Assembly: GCF_902141855.1 (NCBI RefSeq)
Contig: NZ_CABFVH010000002.1
Location: 62,001-126,000, forward strand
Length of the DNA: 64,000 bases
Direction of reading: 5' to 3'
Origin: Methylobacterium dankookense
Lineage (GTDB): Bacteria > Pseudomonadota > Alphaproteobacteria > Rhizobiales > Beijerinckiaceae
In this document: positions 8,878-17,506 of the stretch, piece after piece
Layout of the letters: each line of letters begins with the position of its first letter
Numbering within the stretch: position 1 is the stretch's first letter
Program-made: the position numbers and the translations under genes
Notes under the pieces: model-generated
What the model saw: only the letters and a program-made list of their open reading frames with translations
What the model was told of the DNA's origin: nothing
The model's database searches: none

Positions 8878-9792
8878 TCAGACCGGGCCGCGGGCGGCGG
8901 CGACCAGGGTCATGAGGCGCAGAGCCGCCTCGCTCGCCGGCCGGTCGGTGCGGTGCAGGGTCAGCGTCCAGCCCGCGTCGCGGACGATGCCACCGAGCGC
9001 GTCGCGGTGGGCGGCGATCCGCTCGCGATAGGCCGTGCCCCAGGCCCCCGCATCGCCGATATCGAGGGAGAAGCCTGATTCGAGATCGTGCAGCACCGCC
9101 TGTCCGGCGAAGGGGAAGGTCTCCTCGATCGGGTCGGCCACCAGCACGAGATGGCCGCGGCTGCCCCGTCCCGCGATCTCGCGGACCGAGGCGGCGACCC
9201 GCTCGGGCGGGGTCAGGAAGTCGCTGAGCAGGATCACCTCGTCGAAGCGGCCAGGCTCGGCCCGCGGCGGCAGGTCCTGGCTCAGGCCGGCTTCGTCGCC
9301 GACGAGGGCCTGCGCCATCCGCTCGACGATCTTGCGTGAGGCGGTCGGGCGCGTGAGGCCGAGGAGCCCGACGCGCTCGCCGCCCTCCACGAAGGCGTCG
9401 GCCAGCGCGAGCCCGAGCACCAGGGCCCGCTCGACCTTCGGCGCGGCGGCGAGCTCCGAGGCGAAGCCCATCGAGGCGGAGCGGTCGATCCAGAGCCAGA
9501 TGTTGTGGGCGGCCTCCCACTCGCGCTCGCGCACGTAGAGCCGGTCGTCGCGGGCCGAGCGGCGCCAGTCGATGCGGGCGGCGGCCTCCCCGGTCACGAA
9601 GGGGCGGAACTGCCAGAAGCTCTCGCCGGGCCCGGCGCGGCGGCGCCCGTGCAGGCCGTGGGCGAGCAGGCTCGATACCCGCCGCGCCTCCAGGATGAGG
9701 TGCGGCATGCGGGCGGCCAGGGCGACGGCGCTCTCGCTCTCGCGCCGGCCGGGATTGCGCTCGTGGGCGCTGAGGATGCGCGTCGCGACCAA
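8878..9792 (-). CDS. DUF58 domain-containing protein
   Basis: A 304-residue soluble protein of the DUF58 family, which carries a vWA-like fold and almost always follows a MoxR ATPase gene. The family signature is present: FRPFVTGEAAARIDWRRSAR near residues 64-83, then LWLWIDRSASM as the metal-site-like strand. The likely start is TTG at 9792, four bases after the moxR stop, with GGAAAG a short distance upstream; no better start is evident. It probably acts as the partner or substrate adaptor of the neighbouring MoxR ATPase. Confidence 0.9.
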   Translation of the reverse strand: MVATRILSAHERNPGRRESESAVALAARMPHLILEARRVSSLLAHGLHGRRRAGPGESFWQFRPFVTGEAAARIDWRRSARDDRLYVREREWEAAHNIWLWIDRSASMGFASELAAAPKVERALVLGLALADAFVEGGERVGLLGLTRPTASRKIVERMAQALVGDEAGLSQDLPPRAEPGRFDEVILLSDFLTPPERVAASVREIAGRGSRGHLVLVADPIEETFPFAGQAVLHDLESGFSLDIGDAGAWGTAYRERIAAHRDALGGIVRDAGWTLTLHRTDRPASEAALRLMTLVAAARGPV

Positions 9793-9796
9793 CGCG

Positions 9797-10810
<1,014 letters not shown>

Positions 10811-10930
10811 GCGGTCGGGTGTTCCCTTCTCCGGATGCGGGCGTCCGAAGCGAAGTCCTGCCTGATCCCCGAGTGTGGCGCGCTTTTCGGCAGGCTGGCA
10901 AGGTCGGCATCGCCGCACGGACCGCCGGAC

Positions 10931-10975
10931 CTCCTCCCCCTTTCGCAGGGGAACAGGCGTCACCCCTCCTCCACC
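10931..10975. repeat. C/G-rich palindrome, copy near the yidD stop
   Basis: TCCCC at 10935-10939 and GGGGA at 10948-10952 pair around CTTTCGCA, and C-rich CACCCCTCC follows at 10961. The arrangement of C-rich block, TTTCGCA or CTTGCGG loop, G-rich block and ACAGG resembles the clearer copy at about 27,330. It overlaps the last bases of yidD and may end its transcript before the moxR promoter. Confidence 0.4.
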
Positions 10976-11286
10976 GTCTCGCAGGCGAAGGGCGAAGGCG
11001 GGGCGAGCGTGCCGCGCCAGCGGCCGTAGGCCCAGGGGCGATACCAGGACGCGCGCGGGGGCACGGCGTCGGGCACGAGGTCGATGCCGTGGGTGCCGAA
11101 GGGGCCGCAGCGGCAGATCCGGGCGAGGCCCATCCAGCCGCCCGGCCAGAGCCCGTGCCGGGTAATCGCCGTGTCCGTGTACTCGGAGCAGCTCGGCCAG
11201 TGCCGGCACTGGCGGCCGACGAGGCTCGACAGGGTGAGCTGGTAGAAGCGGATGGCGTAATGCGCCGCCTGCCGCGGAAGGGTCAC
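10960..11286 (-). CDS. yidD: Membrane protein insertion efficiency factor YidD
   Basis: A 108-residue YidD protein, a small membrane-associated factor that assists YidC-dependent insertion. The signature CRHWPSCSEYTDTAI and the later RCGPFGTHGIDLVPD are diagnostic. The best start is GTG at 11286: it gives the family's usual N-terminus (about 15 residues before the IRFYQL helix) and lies 10 bases after the stop of the IscU-like gene, with GAGG upstream. A longer in-frame extension into the IscU-like gene exists but is not family-like. The roughly 30-residue C-terminal extension rich in Pro, Arg and Trp is seen in some alphaproteobacterial homologues. Confidence 0.92.
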   Translation of the reverse strand: MTLPRQAAHYAIRFYQLTLSSLVGRQCRHWPSCSEYTDTAITRHGLWPGGWMGLARICRCGPFGTHGIDLVPDAVPPRASWYRPWAYGRWRGTLAPPSPFACETVEEG

Positions 11287-11296
11287 GCCGCGGGCC

Positions 11297-11740
11297 TCAG
11301 GCGGCTTGCCGCTTGGCCGCGATCTGGTCGAGGGCGTCGACCACGGCATCGAAGGTGAGGAGCGTCGAGGCATGGCGCGCCCGGAAGTCGCGCACTGGCT
11401 CCAGCACGGCGAAATCCGCCCAGCGCCCGTCCGGCGCGGCGGCGCCCTCCTTCAGCATCGACCGCACCGCCTCGCGCAGACGCCGCAGGTCCTCCGCCGA
11501 GGTGCCGACCACGTGGCGCGCCATCAGCGAGGAGGAGGCCTGGCCGAGCGCGCAGGCGCGCACCTCGTGGGCGAAGTCGGTCACGGTGTCGTCGGGGCCG
11601 AGGGCGAGGTCCACCGTTACCGTCGATCCGCACAGGCGCGAATGGGCCGTGGCGCTGGCATCCGGACCCTCCAGGCGCCCGAGACGGGGGATGTCGGCGG
11701 CGAGTTCGAGGATGCGCCGGTTGTAGATGTCGTCCAGCAT
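11297..11740 (-). CDS. IscU/NifU-N-like iron-sulfur cluster assembly scaffold
   Basis: A 147-residue protein with the NifU N-terminal/IscU fold. It starts MLDDIYNRRILELAADI, as IscU-type proteins do. Two conserved Cys are present, in SRLCGSTV and VRACALGQASS. The position of the third IscU Cys, in the C-terminal helix, is occupied by FAVLEPVRD, so only part of the classical cluster ligand set remains. This divergent form is common in alphaproteobacteria, where it lies next to yidD or folE as here. Whether it still holds a cluster or acts as a sulfur acceptor is open. It forms an operon with yidD. Confidence 0.87.
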   Translation of the reverse strand: MLDDIYNRRILELAADIPRLGRLEGPDASATAHSRLCGSTVTVDLALGPDDTVTDFAHEVRACALGQASSSLMARHVVGTSAEDLRRLREAVRSMLKEGAAAPDGRWADFAVLEPVRDFRARHASTLLTFDAVVDALDQIAAKRQAA

Positions 11741-12067
11741 CGGGCTTTTCGCGAGGGACTTCGGGCGAGGGATTTCGAAGGTCCGTGGCAGGTCGTCCTC
11801 GCCGGGAGACCTGCCGCGCACACCGTGCAACGCGGGACACGTTGCGCGACGGCCTTGAAACGACGATATAGGCCCGACAACGCCGCTTCGCGAGGAGGCG
11901 GCCCGTCATTGCCCAAGGTCGCGCCCACGGCCGGGGACGCTCGATCGAACCGGGCAGCGGCTTGAACGCAAGGCCAAGCCGTCGAGAGCCCGGATACGCG
12001 AGCCCGAATGTACGCCAAGCCCGACAGCACGACCATGAAGTCCCGTGTGGCGCGGGCGGGAGATGCC
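11741..12067. other. 327-bp divergent intergenic region (IscU-like / folE)
   Basis: No gene is supported. The region must carry promoters in both directions. It holds a 6-bp inverted repeat GCAACG/CGTTGC at 11827-11832 and 11840-11845 and a rare AT-rich patch, GATATAGG near 11865-11872. These are weak candidates for an operator and a -10 element. Upstream in-frame starts for folE (12008 and 12035) also lie here. Confidence 0.4.
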
Positions 12068-12796
12068 ATGGATGCCGCTCTCAAATCCCTCTCGTACCGG
12101 ACCGCCGACGATGCGCAGGGCCTGACCCTGATGCGCAACGACAATGCACGCCGGCCCGAGCCGGTCGAGGTCGCGCCCGAGCCCGCCTCCGCCACCCGCG
12201 TGCCCGAGGGCATCGCGCTCGGTCGCCCCAGCCGCGAGGAGGCCGAGGCCGCCGTGCGCACCCTGCTGCGTTGGGCCGGCGACGACCCGAACCGCGAGGG
12301 CCTGATCGACACGCCCGCCCGGGTGGTGAAGGCCTATGGCCAGCTCTTCGGCGGCTACGAGGTCGATGCCGAGGCCCTGCTGGAGCGGGTCTTCGAGGAG
12401 GTCGAGGGCTATTCGGACATCGTGCTGGTGCGCGACATCCCGTTCTATTCCCATTGCGAGCACCACATGGTGCCGTTCATGGGGCTCGCCCACATCGCCT
12501 ACTATCCCACCCGCGGCGTGGTCGGGCTCTCGAAGCTCGCCCGCGTGGTCGATACCTTCGCCCGCCGCCTGCAGACGCAGGAGACCATGACGGCGCAGAT
12601 CGCCGACGTGATCGAGAGCATCCTCAAGCCCCGCGGCGTCGCCGTGCTGGTGGAGGCCGAGCATCTCTGCATGGCCATGCGCGGCGTGCAGAAGGCCGGC
12701 GTCTCCACGATCACCAGCCAGTTCCGCGGCGTGTTCAAGGACGATCCGAGCGAGCAGGTCCGCTTCCTCACGCTCGTGCGCGGCGGCAAGGGCTGA
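12068..12796 (+). CDS. folE: GTP cyclohydrolase I FolE
   Basis: Converts GTP to 7,8-dihydroneopterin triphosphate. This is the first step of folate synthesis and, in methylotrophs, also feeds tetrahydromethanopterin synthesis. The zinc/active-site signature is intact: [13 protein letters not shown] with the CxxHH core, then [13 protein letters not shown] with the second Cys, and the [11 protein letters not shown] tail. ATG at 12068 is preferred (242 residues) because GGGAG lies about 6 bases upstream. Starts at 12008 or 12035 would add a tail with no family equivalent. The N-terminal 50 residues are variable and Pro/Ala-rich. Confidence 0.95.
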   Translation: MDAALKSLSYRTADDAQGLTLMRNDNARRPEPVEVAPEPASATRVPEGIALGRPSREEAEAAVRTLLRWAGDDPNREGLIDTPARVVKAYGQLFGGYEVDAEALLERVFEEVEGYSDIVLVRDIPFYSHCEHHMVPFMGLAHIAYYPTRGVVGLSKLARVVDTFARRLQTQETMTAQIADVIESILKPRGVAVLVEAEHLCMAMRGVQKAGVSTITSQFRGVFKDDPSEQVRFLTLVRGGKG

Positions 12797-12811
12797 CGGC
12801 GCCGGCTTGTT

Positions 12812-12837
12812 CCCCTCCCCCGCAGAGGGGGGAGGGC
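12812..12837. repeat. C/G-rich palindrome between folE and hisI
   Basis: CCCTCCCCC at 12813-12821 pairs perfectly with GGGGGAGGG at 12828-12836 around the loop GCAGAG. It follows the folE stop by 18 bases and could act as a terminator or mRNA-end stabiliser. It is one of several similar elements in this window. Confidence 0.6.
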
Positions 12838-12859
12838 GTACCCGTCGCGACTGGATCCG

Positions 12860-13282
12860 ATGACCGCACCCCTCCCCTTCGATCCGCCCGGCTCCCGCAT
12901 CGAGGTCGAGGAAGGCAGCGCCTTCACGCCCCGTTTCGACGCGAACGGCCTCGTCGCCTGCATCGCGGTGGACGCCCATGACGGGCGCGTCCTGATGCTC
13001 GCCCACATGAATGCCGAATCGCTCGCCCGCACCCTGGAGACGGGTGAGGCCTGGTACTGGTCGCGCTCGCGCGGCGAACTCTGGCACAAGGGCGCGACCT
13101 CGGGGCAGATCCAGCGCGTCGTCGAGATGCGCACCGATTGCGATCAGGACGCGGTGCTGATCCGCGTCGAGGTCGGCGGCGACGGCGGCTGCTGCCATAC
13201 GGGCCGGCGTGCCTGCTTCTACCGCGCGGTCTCGTTCGATCCCGCCAGCGGGCGCGCCACCCTGCAGCCGGCGGACCCGTGA
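12860..13282 (+). CDS. hisI: Phosphoribosyl-AMP cyclohydrolase HisI
   Basis: Third step of histidine synthesis: opens the adenine ring of phosphoribosyl-AMP to give ProFAR. The 140-residue protein has all family motifs: [18 protein letters not shown] (about 66-83), the metal-binding [11 protein letters not shown] and [14 protein letters not shown] with its paired Cys. It is the stand-alone form without a HisE domain. It is not next to other his genes. The patatin-like gene starts inside its stop codon (GTGA overlap), so the two are translationally coupled. Confidence 0.96.
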   Translation: MTAPLPFDPPGSRIEVEEGSAFTPRFDANGLVACIAVDAHDGRVLMLAHMNAESLARTLETGEAWYWSRSRGELWHKGATSGQIQRVVEMRTDCDQDAVLIRVEVGGDGGCCHTGRRACFYRAVSFDPASGRATLQPADP

Positions 13283-14280
13283 GCCGCCTCTCCGCCCTGC
13301 GCGAACCCGAGGATTTCGGCCCCGGCGCGGTGGAGCCGCGCCGGCCGGCAGGCGCCGGCCCGCGCCTCGGTCTCGCCCTCGGCGGCGGCTCGGCACGGGG
13401 CTGGGCGCATATCGGAGTGATCCGGGCGCTGGAGGAGGCGGGACTCGCCCCCGCCGTGGTGGCGGGCTGCTCCATCGGCGCGGTGGTCGGCGGCTGCTAT
13501 GCCGCGGACAAGCTCGACGTGCTCGAAAGCTTCGCGCTCGGCCTGACCAAGCGCCGGGTGATGGGGCTGCTCGACCTGCGCCTGACCGGGTCCGGCCTGA
13601 TCGGCGGCGACCGCCTGCGCCGCCGCCTCGTGCAGGATCTCGCAGGCCGCCGGATCGAGGACCTGCCGGTCCGCTTCGCGGCGGTGGCGACCGAGCTCGG
13701 CACCGGCCACGAGGTCTGGCTGCGGCGCGGCCCCCTCGTCGAGGCGGTACGGGCTTCCTATGCCCTGCCCGGCATCTTCCCGCCGGTCGCCCTCGACGGG
13801 CGCCTGCTGATGGACGGCACCCTCGTGAACCCGGTGCCGGTGGCGCTGGCCCGGGCGATGGGCGCCGACCTCGTGGTCTGCGTGAACCTCAACTGCGATC
13901 CGAGCGTGCGCGGCGGCCTGATCCAGCCGGGCCCGTCCGATCCGGTGGAGCGCGCGGTGGCCGGTGCCGTCGAGGTGCGCCGCCGCTGGAGCCTGCTCGG
14001 CGCCGTGCGCGGGCGCCGCCACCGGGCGCGCGAGCCCGCGCCCTCGGCACCCGGCATCGCCCGTGTGATGTTCGACGCCTTCAACATCACGCAGGACCGG
14101 ATCTCGCGGGCGCGCCTGGAGCGCGACCCGCCCGACGTCAGCGTCGGGCCTGACCTCGCGGGAATGGGCCTGTTCGAGTTCCACAGGGCGGCGGAGGGCA
14201 TCGCGCTCGGCCGCGCGGCGGCCCGCGCGGCGCTCCCCCGCATCCGGGCGGCGCTTGAGGGTGCGAGCGCCCGGATCTAG
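13279..14280 (+). CDS. Patatin-like phospholipase (RssA-type)
   Basis: A 333-residue patatin-family serine acyl hydrolase. The oxyanion glycine motif [13 protein letters not shown], the nucleophile elbow GCSIG and the DGT catalytic Asp motif ([12 protein letters not shown]) are all present in the right order, so the Ser/Asp dyad looks intact. No signal peptide is seen, which suggests a cytoplasmic or membrane-peripheral esterase. GTG at 13279 overlaps the hisI stop by four bases; a longer upstream start inside hisI is possible but unlikely. The C-terminal 100 residues are basic and variable. Substrate unknown. Confidence 0.9.
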   Translation: MSRLSALREPEDFGPGAVEPRRPAGAGPRLGLALGGGSARGWAHIGVIRALEEAGLAPAVVAGCSIGAVVGGCYAADKLDVLESFALGLTKRRVMGLLDLRLTGSGLIGGDRLRRRLVQDLAGRRIEDLPVRFAAVATELGTGHEVWLRRGPLVEAVRASYALPGIFPPVALDGRLLMDGTLVNPVPVALARAMGADLVVCVNLNCDPSVRGGLIQPGPSDPVERAVAGAVEVRRRWSLLGAVRGRRHRAREPAPSAPGIARVMFDAFNITQDRISRARLERDPPDVSVGPDLAGMGLFEFHRAAEGIALGRAAARAALPRIRAALEGASARI

Positions 14281-14290
14281 CTCCGGCGTC

Positions 14291-14343
14291 TACTCCAGGG
14301 CTCTGCCCTGGACCCGCGAGAGGGCTGAGCCCTCTCGACACCT
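14291..14343. repeat. Two-hairpin intergenic repeat, copy 1 (inverted relative to copy 2)
   Basis: Read on the minus strand, the element has a first hairpin with stem CGAGAGGGC, loop TCA and the matching stem. The linker GCGGG follows, then a second hairpin with stem TCCAGGGC, loop AGA and the matching stem. It fills the gap between the convergent patatin and CBS genes. A near-identical copy with compensating base-pair changes is at 60376-60425. Position suggests a bidirectional terminator. A U-tract is lacking. Confidence 0.8.
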
Positions 14344-14347
14344 GGCT

Positions 14348-14779
14348 TCAGGCCATGGTGATGTAGTCGCGCATGGCCTGGTGCTCGGCCTCGACGGTGG
14401 CGATGCGCCGCTTCACCACGTCACCGATCGAGATCATGCCGACGAGCTTGCCCTCCTCGCAGACGGGGACGTGGCGGAAGCGCCCGTTGGTCATCGTCTC
14501 CATCACGTCCTCGATGGTCGCCGTCCGGGTGCAGGTCACGACCTTCTTCGTCATGTGCGCGGCGATGGGTTCATCGAAGGAGGCGCCGCCGTGGCTGGCG
14601 AGCACGCGCATGATGTCGCGTTCCGAGATGATGCCTGCGACGGAGCCGTCCGGGCCGGTCACCACGACGGCGCCGATGCTCTTCTCGGCAAGCAGATGAA
14701 TCGCCTCGTCGAGCGTGCGCTCTGGGGTCACCGTGACGACGGCGTTACCCTTCTCGGCGAGGATACGTGCGACGGTCAT
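14348..14779 (-). CDS. CBS-domain pair protein
   Basis: A 143-residue protein made of two CBS domains (about residues 8-65 and 72-130) and nothing else. Such modules sense adenosyl nucleotides and report energy state to partners. The first repeat contains GAVVVTGPDGSVAGIISERDIMR and the second RFRHVPVCEEGKLVGMISIGDVV, both standard. The ATG at 14779 has a strong GGGAGGAC site upstream. No effector domain or obvious partner lies next to it. It could be a stand-alone energy sensor of the kind seen near dormancy or redox genes, but that is not shown here. Confidence 0.92.
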   Translation of the reverse strand: MTVARILAEKGNAVVTVTPERTLDEAIHLLAEKSIGAVVVTGPDGSVAGIISERDIMRVLASHGGASFDEPIAAHMTKKVVTCTRTATIEDVMETMTNGRFRHVPVCEEGKLVGMISIGDVVKRRIATVEAEHQAMRDYITMA

Positions 14780-14975
14780 ATGTCCTCCCTGACTGGACGT
14801 AGGGCGCGCCAGCAGCCCTTGGGCGCGCGGTTGGCGTGGCCCGGCCGGGTTGCTCCCGGCTCCTTCGCTGGATCAAGGCAAGTGTGTGGCCAATGTTTCC
14901 CGATGGCAAGCGCGGGCCGCGCCTGTCCCATGCACCATTTTCATGCGTCTGGGCCGAACCTTGCCGCCGGATCGG

Positions 14976-15800
14976 TCAGCCTGCCCGGCGGCTCAGGGGA
15001 TCGAGGAACGGGAACAGGAAGAAGCCCACGACGAAGCCGCCGAGATGGGCATCCCAGGCGACCGCGGCGCTCTCGGCGCCGAGCGGCAGGGTGATCAGCC
15101 CGAACACGATGTTGGTGACGAGCCAGATCGCCAGGAAGGGGACGGCGGTGCGGTTGCGCAGCAATTCCCGCAGGGTCTCGGGCGGGCGCGGCGGCGGCAG
15201 GTGCCAGGGCTGGCTGCCATAGGCCGAGGCCGGCGGCTGGAACACGAAGCGGGCGGCGGCCGCCATCAGCGCCGAGACGCCCGCCGAGGCGCCGACCAGG
15301 GGCGCCGTGCTGAGAGGCACGAGCATGACGTGCAGCCCGCCACCCGCCACGATGCCGGCGAGCGCGAGCAGGCCGAAGCGCCAGGCCCCGCAGCGCCGCG
15401 CCACCGGCGAGCCGAAGGCGGCGAGCCACACGCTGTTGAAGATCACGTGCAGCCAGGAGCCATGCAGCAGCGCGTAGGTGGCGAAGGTCCAGAGGTCGGC
15501 GGCGTGCTCCGTGACGATGTAGCGCGCGAAGCTCTCCCGCGCGGCGGCAATCGCCGGCTCGGCCCCCGCCGCCGCCGCTGCTGCGATCACCGCATCGGCC
15601 TGGGCCGGATCGAGCCAGACCGTCCAGCGGGCCGGGACCAGAGCGAGGTTCAGCACGACCCAGATGTCCGCGCCGTCCGAGAGGACGAACTCGCGCAACG
15701 CCTGGATCGCCATCAGCACGGCGATCGACGCGGTGACCACGCCCGGCAGGTTGAACACGGGCACGCGGCTCTGGCGCGGGAAGTCGGGCGAGGCATCCAT
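14976..15800 (-). CDS. Rhomboid-family intramembrane serine protease
   Basis: A 274-residue polytopic membrane protein with about six helices. The rhomboid core is clear: LLHGSWLHVIFNSVWLAAFG with the conserved loop His and Asn, GASAGVSAL carrying the catalytic Ser (GxSxG), and AHLGGFVVGF carrying the catalytic His. It therefore looks like an active intramembrane protease. ATG at 15800 (MDASPDF) gives the natural cytoplasmic N-terminus. A terminator-like hairpin with a U-run lies about 100 bases upstream in its leader. The substrate is unknown. Confidence 0.92.
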   Translation of the reverse strand: MDASPDFPRQSRVPVFNLPGVVTASIAVLMAIQALREFVLSDGADIWVVLNLALVPARWTVWLDPAQADAVIAAAAAAGAEPAIAAARESFARYIVTEHAADLWTFATYALLHGSWLHVIFNSVWLAAFGSPVARRCGAWRFGLLALAGIVAGGGLHVMLVPLSTAPLVGASAGVSALMAAAARFVFQPPASAYGSQPWHLPPPRPPETLRELLRNRTAVPFLAIWLVTNIVFGLITLPLGAESAAVAWDAHLGGFVVGFFLFPFLDPLSRRAG

Positions 15801-15898
15801 CGCGGCACCATGTCGGGGTGCGTCCCGGAAGGGCAAGCCCCTCGGGGCTCGGACCGGGGCCGATCGCTGCGGCGTGATCGCCCATGGCGGGCCGCGCC

Positions 15899-15938
15899 AA
15901 AAAAGAGGGGAGGGCCGCCCCGGTCGGGCCCCCTCCCC
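15899..15938 (-). terminator. Intrinsic-terminator-like hairpin in the rhomboid leader
   Basis: On the minus strand GGGGAGGG (15938-15931) pairs with CCCTCCCC (15914-15907), and the sequence UCUUUUUU follows (15906-15899). Stem plus U-run is the classic intrinsic terminator form. No minus-strand gene ends here; the next minus-strand start downstream is rhomboid at 15800. It is therefore an attenuator in the rhomboid leader or the end of a small RNA. Confidence 0.65.
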
Positions 15939-16089
15939 CAGAATGGAACCGCTCCCCGACCGCCGGGGACGCCGCCTGGACCAAGAGGCTGCGCGGGTCC
16001 GATGACCCGACGTCTCCTTGCACCTCGCAAGTGATCGAAGGCGGGCATCGGGGCCGCCGGGCCCCTCCCGCTGACCTGGTAATCCTTCC

Positions 16090-16134
16090 TTAATCCGCGT
16101 TCGGGCGCAACGCGGACGGGGGATTAACCCTAAT
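16090..16134. promoter_or_regulatory. Nested palindrome and TTAACC box upstream of the PAS_5 gene
   Basis: TTAATCC at 16090-16096 and GGATTAA at 16121-16127 form an outer inverted repeat. Inside it TCCGCGTT (16094-16101) and AACGCGGA (16109-16116) pair perfectly around CGGGCGC. The right arm runs into TTAACCCTAAT (16124-16134), which is repeated exactly at 62624-62634. TTAA is rare in this GC-rich DNA, so a protein-binding site is likely. Confidence 0.5.
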
Positions 16135-16277
16135 GAAGCGTTGCACGCGCGGTGGCGTCGTGGTGGGCATAGGGTGTGCGGAATCGACGGCGAAGGCTCG
16201 ACCATGATCCCGGTGCCGTCCGCGGCCGTGCCGGAATGGGACGGCCACGCTGGAACAGGTGACGGATCCGGGACACC

Positions 16278-16907
16278 ATGAAGCACCAGACGAGCCGCTC
16301 CCTGCACGCCTACTGGGACCGCCTGCGCGGCGAGCGCTCCGCGCCCGAGCGGGCCGAGATCGAGCCGGGCGAGATCCGCCATATCCTCGCCGACAGCTTG
16401 ATCCTCGAGATCGACATGAGCCGGCGCACCGCCCAGCTCCGCCTCGCCGGCACCCGGGTCTGCGCCCTCTACGGCCGCGAGCTGCGCGGCCTGCCGCTGG
16501 GCAGCCTGTGGGAGCCCGGGGAGCCGCCGGCCTGGACCGGTTCGCCGCACGCCGAATCATGGCGGGTGGTCGAGATCGTCGCCAACGACATGGTCGGCGT
16601 GGTGATGGGCCTGCGCGGCCTCACTGCCCTCGGCGAGAGCGTCGATCTCGAACTCCTGCTCCTGCCGCTGCGCCATCGCGGCCGGACCCATGCGCGCATG
16701 CTGGGCACGCTCAGCGCCCACCACCTGCCCTCGTGGATCGGGCTGCGCCCGCTCGTCCGGCTTGAGACCACGTCGCTGCGCGTCCTCGCGGGCGCCGCGC
16801 TGGAGGTCGAGGCCACCCCCGGCCTCAATGCGCTGCCGGCACCGGCCAACGACACCGCCCCGGTGCGGCGCGGCCACCTCCTCGTCCATCTCGGCGGGCG
16901 GGCCTGA
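16278..16907 (+). CDS. PAS_5 domain protein
   Basis: A 209-residue protein of the PAS_5 family (formerly DUF1457), found mainly in alphaproteobacteria. The conserved opening is present: SLHAYWDRLRGERSAPERAE, then EIRHILADSLILE, and the RLAGTRVCALYGRELRG segment that defines the family. The single PAS fold spans about residues 10-150. It has no kinase, cyclase or DNA-binding domain, so it probably acts by protein-protein contact; some members influence cell cycle or motility in other alphaproteobacteria. The start codon follows GGGACACC, a modest site. A TTAACC box lies upstream. Confidence 0.87.
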   Translation: MKHQTSRSLHAYWDRLRGERSAPERAEIEPGEIRHILADSLILEIDMSRRTAQLRLAGTRVCALYGRELRGLPLGSLWEPGEPPAWTGSPHAESWRVVEIVANDMVGVVMGLRGLTALGESVDLELLLLPLRHRGRTHARMLGTLSAHHLPSWIGLRPLVRLETTSLRVLAGAALEVEATPGLNALPAPANDTAPVRRGHLLVHLGGRA

Positions 16908-16920
16908 CGGACCTCCAGCC

Positions 16921-17142
16921 TCAGCCGCCCGTCTTCACCCGGCGGCACTCGGTCTTCAGATAGGCGGTCTTGCCGACCTCCTCGCGCAGGTCGGTGCGGG
17001 CGATGATCTCCTGCCAGCCATTGGTGCACCCGAGCTCGTTCGCCACCCGGACCTTGCGCACCTCGATGGCCTGGTCGTCGGTGCAGGCCTCCTGCGCGAG
17101 GGCGTTGGCGCAGACGAGGACGACGGCGATGAAGCTGTTCAT
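16921..17142 (-). CDS. Small secreted Cys-containing protein
   Basis: A 73-residue protein with a signal peptide (MNSFIAVVLVCANALAQ, probable cleavage near residue 17). The mature part of about 55 residues is charged and holds three Cys (EACTDD, LGCTNG, TECRRV), so one disulfide is likely. The ATG at 17142 is preceded by a weak purine-rich stretch. No family is recognised. The gene ends 13 bases from the end of the convergent PAS_5 gene. Confidence 0.65.
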   Translation of the reverse strand: MNSFIAVVLVCANALAQEACTDDQAIEVRKVRVANELGCTNGWQEIIARTDLREEVGKTAYLKTECRRVKTGG

Positions 17143-17227
17143 GGGGGCGCTCCTCCCAGGCGCGTCTTCTGTCCGGCCGAGATAGGCCGGCGACGGCGCC
17201 CGGCCATGGCGGCGCTCGTGCCGCTGC

Positions 17228-17506
17228 TCAGGCGAGCGGCCGGCGTGCCGTGTGGCGCACGCTTCGGATCACGATCTCCCCAGGGCCGATGCGATAGGTG
17301 ACGGCATATGGGTCAGGTACGACCACGACACGGCGGATGCCCGGCCGTGTGGTGACTTGTCCCGCCTGGGGATACCGGCGCAGGAGATCCGTCACGGTCT
17401 GGATCTGCGCCTGCACCTGAGGAGCGCCCTGAGGATTTCGCTCGGCGATATAGGCGAGCACCGCATCGAGCTGGCGGAGGGCCTGCCGCGTGAACCTGAG
17501 CTTCAC
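17228..17506 (-). CDS. Type II toxin, RelE/ParE family
   Basis: A 92-residue ParE/RelE-fold protein. It opens KLRFTRQALRQLDAVLAYIAERNP, the standard two-helix start of ParE-type toxins, and ends with strands containing RRVVVVPDPYAVTYRI and EIVIRSVRHTARRP. GTG at 17506 overlaps the antitoxin stop (GTGA), which is typical of coupled toxin-antitoxin pairs. An in-frame ATG at 17524 would add six residues. The target (gyrase for ParE, ribosome-bound mRNA for RelE) cannot be read from sequence alone. Confidence 0.9.
   Translation of the reverse strand: MKLRFTRQALRQLDAVLAYIAERNPQGAPQVQAQIQTVTDLLRRYPQAGQVTTRPGIRRVVVVPDPYAVTYRIGPGEIVIRSVRHTARRPLA

Larger units (their letters stand above)
15801..16277. 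other. 477-bp divergent gene-free region
   Basis: No protein gene is supported. The region separates rhomboid (minus) from the PAS_5 gene (plus). It contains an intrinsic-terminator-like hairpin facing left (15899-15938), a nested palindrome (16090-16127) and a TTAACCCTAAT box (16124-16134). Together these leave room for a small minus-strand transcript of roughly 100-200 nt ending near 15899. Confidence 0.5.

Noticed and set aside
5832..8915. A plus-strand open frame of about 1,000 codons opposite the DUF4159 gene
   Set aside because: Same reason: antisense to a coherent membrane protein, with no domain, signal or helix pattern in the translation.
11297..11740. NifU-like protein as evidence of nitrogen fixation
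   Set aside because: It has only the N-terminal fold, lacks one Cys and has no nif neighbours; the yidD pairing is a general alphaproteobacterial arrangement.
11962..12981. Long plus-strand frame overlapping folE
   Set aside because: Out of frame with folE, which has every catalytic motif; the alternative translation is Arg/Gly/Pro low complexity.
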